Positions 62,027 through 64,000 of a DNA stretch of 64,000 nt are shown in pieces. The DNA is from Aliivibrio sp. S3MY1 (GTDB lineage: Bacteria; Pseudomonadota; Gammaproteobacteria; Enterobacterales; Vibrionaceae): contig NZ_JARACO010000009.1 in NCBI RefSeq assembly GCF_028765575.1, positions 62,001 through 126,000 on the forward strand, written 5' to 3'. Both the position numbers and the translations under genes were made by a program. How positions within the stretch are numbered: the first letter of the stretch is position 1; every line of letters begins with the position of its first letter. The notes beneath the pieces are model-generated. The model was not told where the DNA came from, did no database searches, and saw only the letters and a list, made by a program, of their open reading frames with translations.

Positions 62027-62356
62027 ATGGCAACTATTACAACTAAGTATGAGCAAGCTAAAAAAGATTACGAGTACCTTGAAGCCCATCATGGCGCTGG
62101 TCTGAATGACTTTACAGGCGGTTATGTAGCTGATGAAAAGTATATGGAATTGCTCCGTAATCCCACTAAGAAAAATGCTACAAATCATTATGAATCAATG
62201 ATTACGGCTTTCTCACAAGTTGGTTACGAGCCTAATAGCCAACCTGATTTTGATGATGAAGGGGTATTGGATATATTCCGTCGTCATTGCTGTGAAGACG
62301 AGATCATGTCTTTTTGGGGCGTAGATATTACCGAACAAGAAGCTGATGAGGAGTGA
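62027..62356 (+). CDS. Small acidic unknown protein
   Basis: 109 residues from the ATG at 62027 with AGGA 7 bases upstream; an in-frame TTG at 62021 is less likely. Acidic, especially at the C-terminus (E-Q-E-A-D-E-E), two adjacent cysteines near residue 88. No family recognised. First of three overlapping or closely spaced genes including a winged-helix protein. Confidence 0.6.
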   Translation: MATITTKYEQAKKDYEYLEAHHGAGLNDFTGGYVADEKYMELLRNPTKKNATNHYESMITAFSQVGYEPNSQPDFDDEGVLDIFRRHCCEDEIMSFWGVDITEQEADEE

Positions 62357-62359
62357 TTT

Positions 62360-62656
62360 ATGAATAATGCAATGGAAGCAAAAAGCAGTAAAACCAAGAC
62401 CAGTTTTTATCGTAGGCAATTGGTAGCATATTTAATTGATTCAGGTGTGAATACGGTCCCTTCCCTCTTAGACGCAACTCAGATGCCAAAGAGAACACTG
62501 CAAGATACAATTTTGGCACTTTCTGAAATCGATATAATTTGTGGTGTTAGTGGTGGCACAAAGAATCGCACTTACTCAATAGAGAGCTGGGGAACCTTTA
62601 ACAAGAATAAGATTGAAGATAACTTGCCACATGTTAAAGATGTATTAAACCTATGA
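62360..62656 (+). CDS. Winged-helix protein, HTH_43-like (copy 2)
   Basis: 98 residues. S-F-Y-R-R-Q-L-V-A-Y-L-I-D-S-G, then PKRTLQDTILALSEI and R-T-Y-S-I-E-S-W-G-T-F. It is a clear paralogue of the protein at 55685-55981 in length, helix spacing and the terminal Y-S-x-x-S-W-G motif, and fits, from memory, Pfam HTH_43. It starts 3 bases after the previous stop and overlaps the next gene by 4 bases. Likely a DNA-binding regulator of accessory genes. Confidence 0.68.
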   Translation: MNNAMEAKSSKTKTSFYRRQLVAYLIDSGVNTVPSLLDATQMPKRTLQDTILALSEIDIICGVSGGTKNRTYSIESWGTFNKNKIEDNLPHVKDVLNL

Positions 62657-62886
62657 CCATTCATGTTGAAGAGAGTAATAAATCAAAGAAATTTGAAGAT
62701 GATGTCAATCTGGCCATAAAGTTTAAAGGCTTAAAAGATCTTGATGCGAGCTCTATTAATGCTGATTGTGGTGACATTAAGATGGTTTTAAAGCCTGCCT
62801 CTCCTACTCATGATGCCTATTGGTCTGTGGTAAGAGCAGAAGCAGATAAACGCATTGCTAATAACTCAGAGTTAGAAAATAGTTGA
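62653..62886 (+). CDS. Small hydrophilic unknown protein
   Basis: 77 residues, ATGA overlap with the winged-helix gene. No signal peptide or membrane segment. Mixed charged composition with a helical C-terminus (Y-W-S-V-V-R-A-E-A-D-K-R-I). No family recognised. Confidence 0.55.
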   Translation: MTIHVEESNKSKKFEDDVNLAIKFKGLKDLDASSINADCGDIKMVLKPASPTHDAYWSVVRAEADKRIANNSELENS

Positions 62887-62932
62887 TTTTTAGCTCTGGG
62901 ATCATTGTTAATTAACACGGAAACTGTTCATT

Positions 62933-63427
62933 ATGGATCGTCGTTCAAGGTCGAAGTTTTACGAAATCGCTACGCATTTTGAGGCAGAAACAATCTCTTT
63001 TTATGAGGTTCTATCTAGTATCGTTATTGGCGAGAGTCGCGAACAAGCGAATGCAAATCTGATTAATAATGTGATGCATGATATCAATCATAAAGAATGG
63101 GAAAAATGGCATAACCAAACAGCCCGACTTGGTGTTTGGTTAAACATCTTTATTGGTAATAACATGAACACGTTTATGCACAAAGACCGTTTATTAACAT
63201 ACAACGGGGCAACGGTAAGTAAAGCATCCATTTCATATGAGCTTTTTAAATGTCGCCTCAGTGTGGCCGACAAAACTGCTCTTATCGAACTGCATGATTT
63301 GATAGAAACGACACTGGTTAAATCAAAGTATGCTAGACGCCTGTATGATCGAACAATATCTACTTTTTCAGCAATCGATTTGTTTGAAAAAATATTAAAT
63401 ATAGAAAATGAGTTACGGTCATTCTAA
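62933..63427 (+). CDS. Unknown protein, 164 residues
   Basis: 164 residues, helical, basic N-terminus (M-D-R-R-S-R-S-K). No signal peptide or membrane segment. No family recognised. GGAAA lies 12 bases before the ATG, so translation is probably modest. It ends 31 bases before the terminator at 63459-63497. Confidence 0.58.
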   Translation: MDRRSRSKFYEIATHFEAETISFYEVLSSIVIGESREQANANLINNVMHDINHKEWEKWHNQTARLGVWLNIFIGNNMNTFMHKDRLLTYNGATVSKASISYELFKCRLSVADKTALIELHDLIETTLVKSKYARRLYDRTISTFSAIDLFEKILNIENELRSF

Positions 63428-63458
63428 AATTTGATCATTCACATTCATCTTTGTTCAT

Positions 63459-63497
63459 TAAGATAGAGCAGTTCTTACTTAGAATTGCTCTATCTTA
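63459..63497. terminator. Hairpin terminator between convergent genes
   Basis: TAAGATAGAGCA-GTTCT pairs with AGAAT-TGCTCTATCTTA in a 17-bp stem with one G-T pair and a 5-base loop. It lies between the stops at 63427 (plus) and 63506 (minus). The T-tract after it is short and interrupted (GATTCTTACT), but the stem is strong. Confidence 0.8.
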
Positions 63498-63505
63498 GAT
63501 TCTTA

Positions 63506-64000
63506 CTATTTATCGTTTAATCCATATTTACGTTCACGTAACCAGAATGCATGACCACCCCCCTCCAAGATATTACATATTTGGCCACGAATACTAGATG
63601 GGTCGTTAACTGAACCATCTTCTACAGAGCCAGATTGGTAGGTAAGAGTTTCGTTATCGTTTTTAGCGATGATGATTTGTTCAGCATCACTATTCACAAC
63701 AAGATTGGCATTATGAGTAACAATGATCACTTGTCGATATTTCTTTATTTTTCTGAAAATCGGAACAAGTTTATTCATGATGAAATCATTGTCTAAATCG
63801 TCTTCTGGCTGGTCAAATATAAATGGTGAGCCGAATGGGTCCGTTGCTAGTTTAAGACATACATAGAACGTCCCTCGTTGGCCTACAGACAATTGCGTTA
63901 CTGTTTTATCTTTATAGAGAAATTCAGCATTCGCATGAAGGTAAGTTTGAATATTTTGCGGTAGGTACAAGAAATCCAACAACTCAAAGCGGCCACCTTG
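63506..64000 (-). CDS. TrlF/SMC-like ATPase, C-terminal part (runs off the right edge)
   Basis: The frame is open to the window edge; 164 codons are visible and the N-terminus is missing. An ABC-type signature LSVGQRGT, Walker B PFIFDQPEDDLDND and H-loop IVTHNANLVV are in the right order. The DQPEDDLDN variant with THNAN is typical, from memory, of TrlF-like and related AAA ATPases fused to other domains. Such proteins often belong to defence systems or DNA repair. It has no partner gene in the window on its side. TTG at 63982 is not a start, since the frame continues upstream. Confidence 0.85.
   Translation of the reverse strand, partial: QGGRFELLDFLYLPQNIQTYLHANAEFLYKDKTVTQLSVGQRGTFYVCLKLATDPFGSPFIFDQPEDDLDNDFIMNKLVPIFRKIKKYRQVIIVTHNANLVVNSDAEQIIIAKNDNETLTYQSGSVEDGSVNDPSSIRGQICNILEGGGHAFWLRERKYGLNDK

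Noticed and set aside
1-64000. CRISPR arrays, tRNA or rRNA genes, origin iterons, relaxase and oriT
   Set aside because: No regularly spaced repeats, cloverleaf sequences, replication initiator or relaxase motifs were recognised by eye; absence cannot be proven without computation.

Overview
The window looks like part of a large, AT-rich (roughly one third G+C) conjugative plasmid, or an integrated conjugative element, of a marine Vibrionaceae bacterium of the Aliivibrio/Vibrio type. This assignment is inference from base composition, an R64/IncI-like Dot/Icm (type IVB) transfer system, a TfoX/Sxy homologue, an Hcp protein and an AcrIF11-type anti-CRISPR gene. No relaxase, replication initiator or partition gene is visible, so those probably lie outside.

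Layout. (1) 1-2049, minus strand: the start of a type IA topoisomerase-like gene, a secreted Cys-rich protein and a small IcmW-like protein. (2) 2098-7555, plus: a TraW-like exported protein, a small polytopic membrane protein, DotA/TraY and an IcmV/TraX-like protein, closed by a perfect bidirectional terminator. (3) 7585-21837, minus: dotD-dotC-dotB-icmT followed by a thin (type IVb) pilus operon pilL-N-O-P-Q-R-S-V. (4) 22137-22757, plus: a putative Cro/CI-like regulator. (5) 22836-35152, minus: the T4BSS core (DotI-like proteins, DotH, DotG, DotF, an IcmD-like pair, IcmJ/DotN, DotO/IcmB). (6) 35218-49394, plus: DotM, the DotL coupling ATPase, a PilT-type lytic transglycosylase, topoisomerase III, a UvrD-like helicase, an ArdC-like antirestriction protein and several unknown genes. 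(7) 49452-64000: accessory cargo.

The accessory region is the most interesting part. It holds a secreted nuclease, a TfoX-like regulator with a strong hairpin upstream, and a membrane-anchored aminopropyltransferase-like protein. An anti-CRISPR cassette follows: an AcrIF11 homologue and a ribbon-helix-helix-like Aca candidate, read from a promoter carrying two near-identical palindromes. Next come an IS200 tnpA remnant, a run of small unknown genes, a RES-type toxin-antitoxin pair with its own palindrome, a serine recombinase fragment, an orphan type VI secretion triad (Hcp, DUF4225-like effector, membrane immunity candidate), more small unknown genes, and the C-terminal part of a TrlF/SMC-like ATPase.

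How it fits together: the T4BSS and thin pilus should mediate mating; topoisomerase, helicase, ArdC and AcrIF11 would help entering DNA establish; the RES pair would stabilise the element; the Hcp-effector module would arm a host type VI apparatus. A -10-like element with a fixed downstream tail (TATAAT-N4-TTACA) recurs before several operons and suggests shared control.
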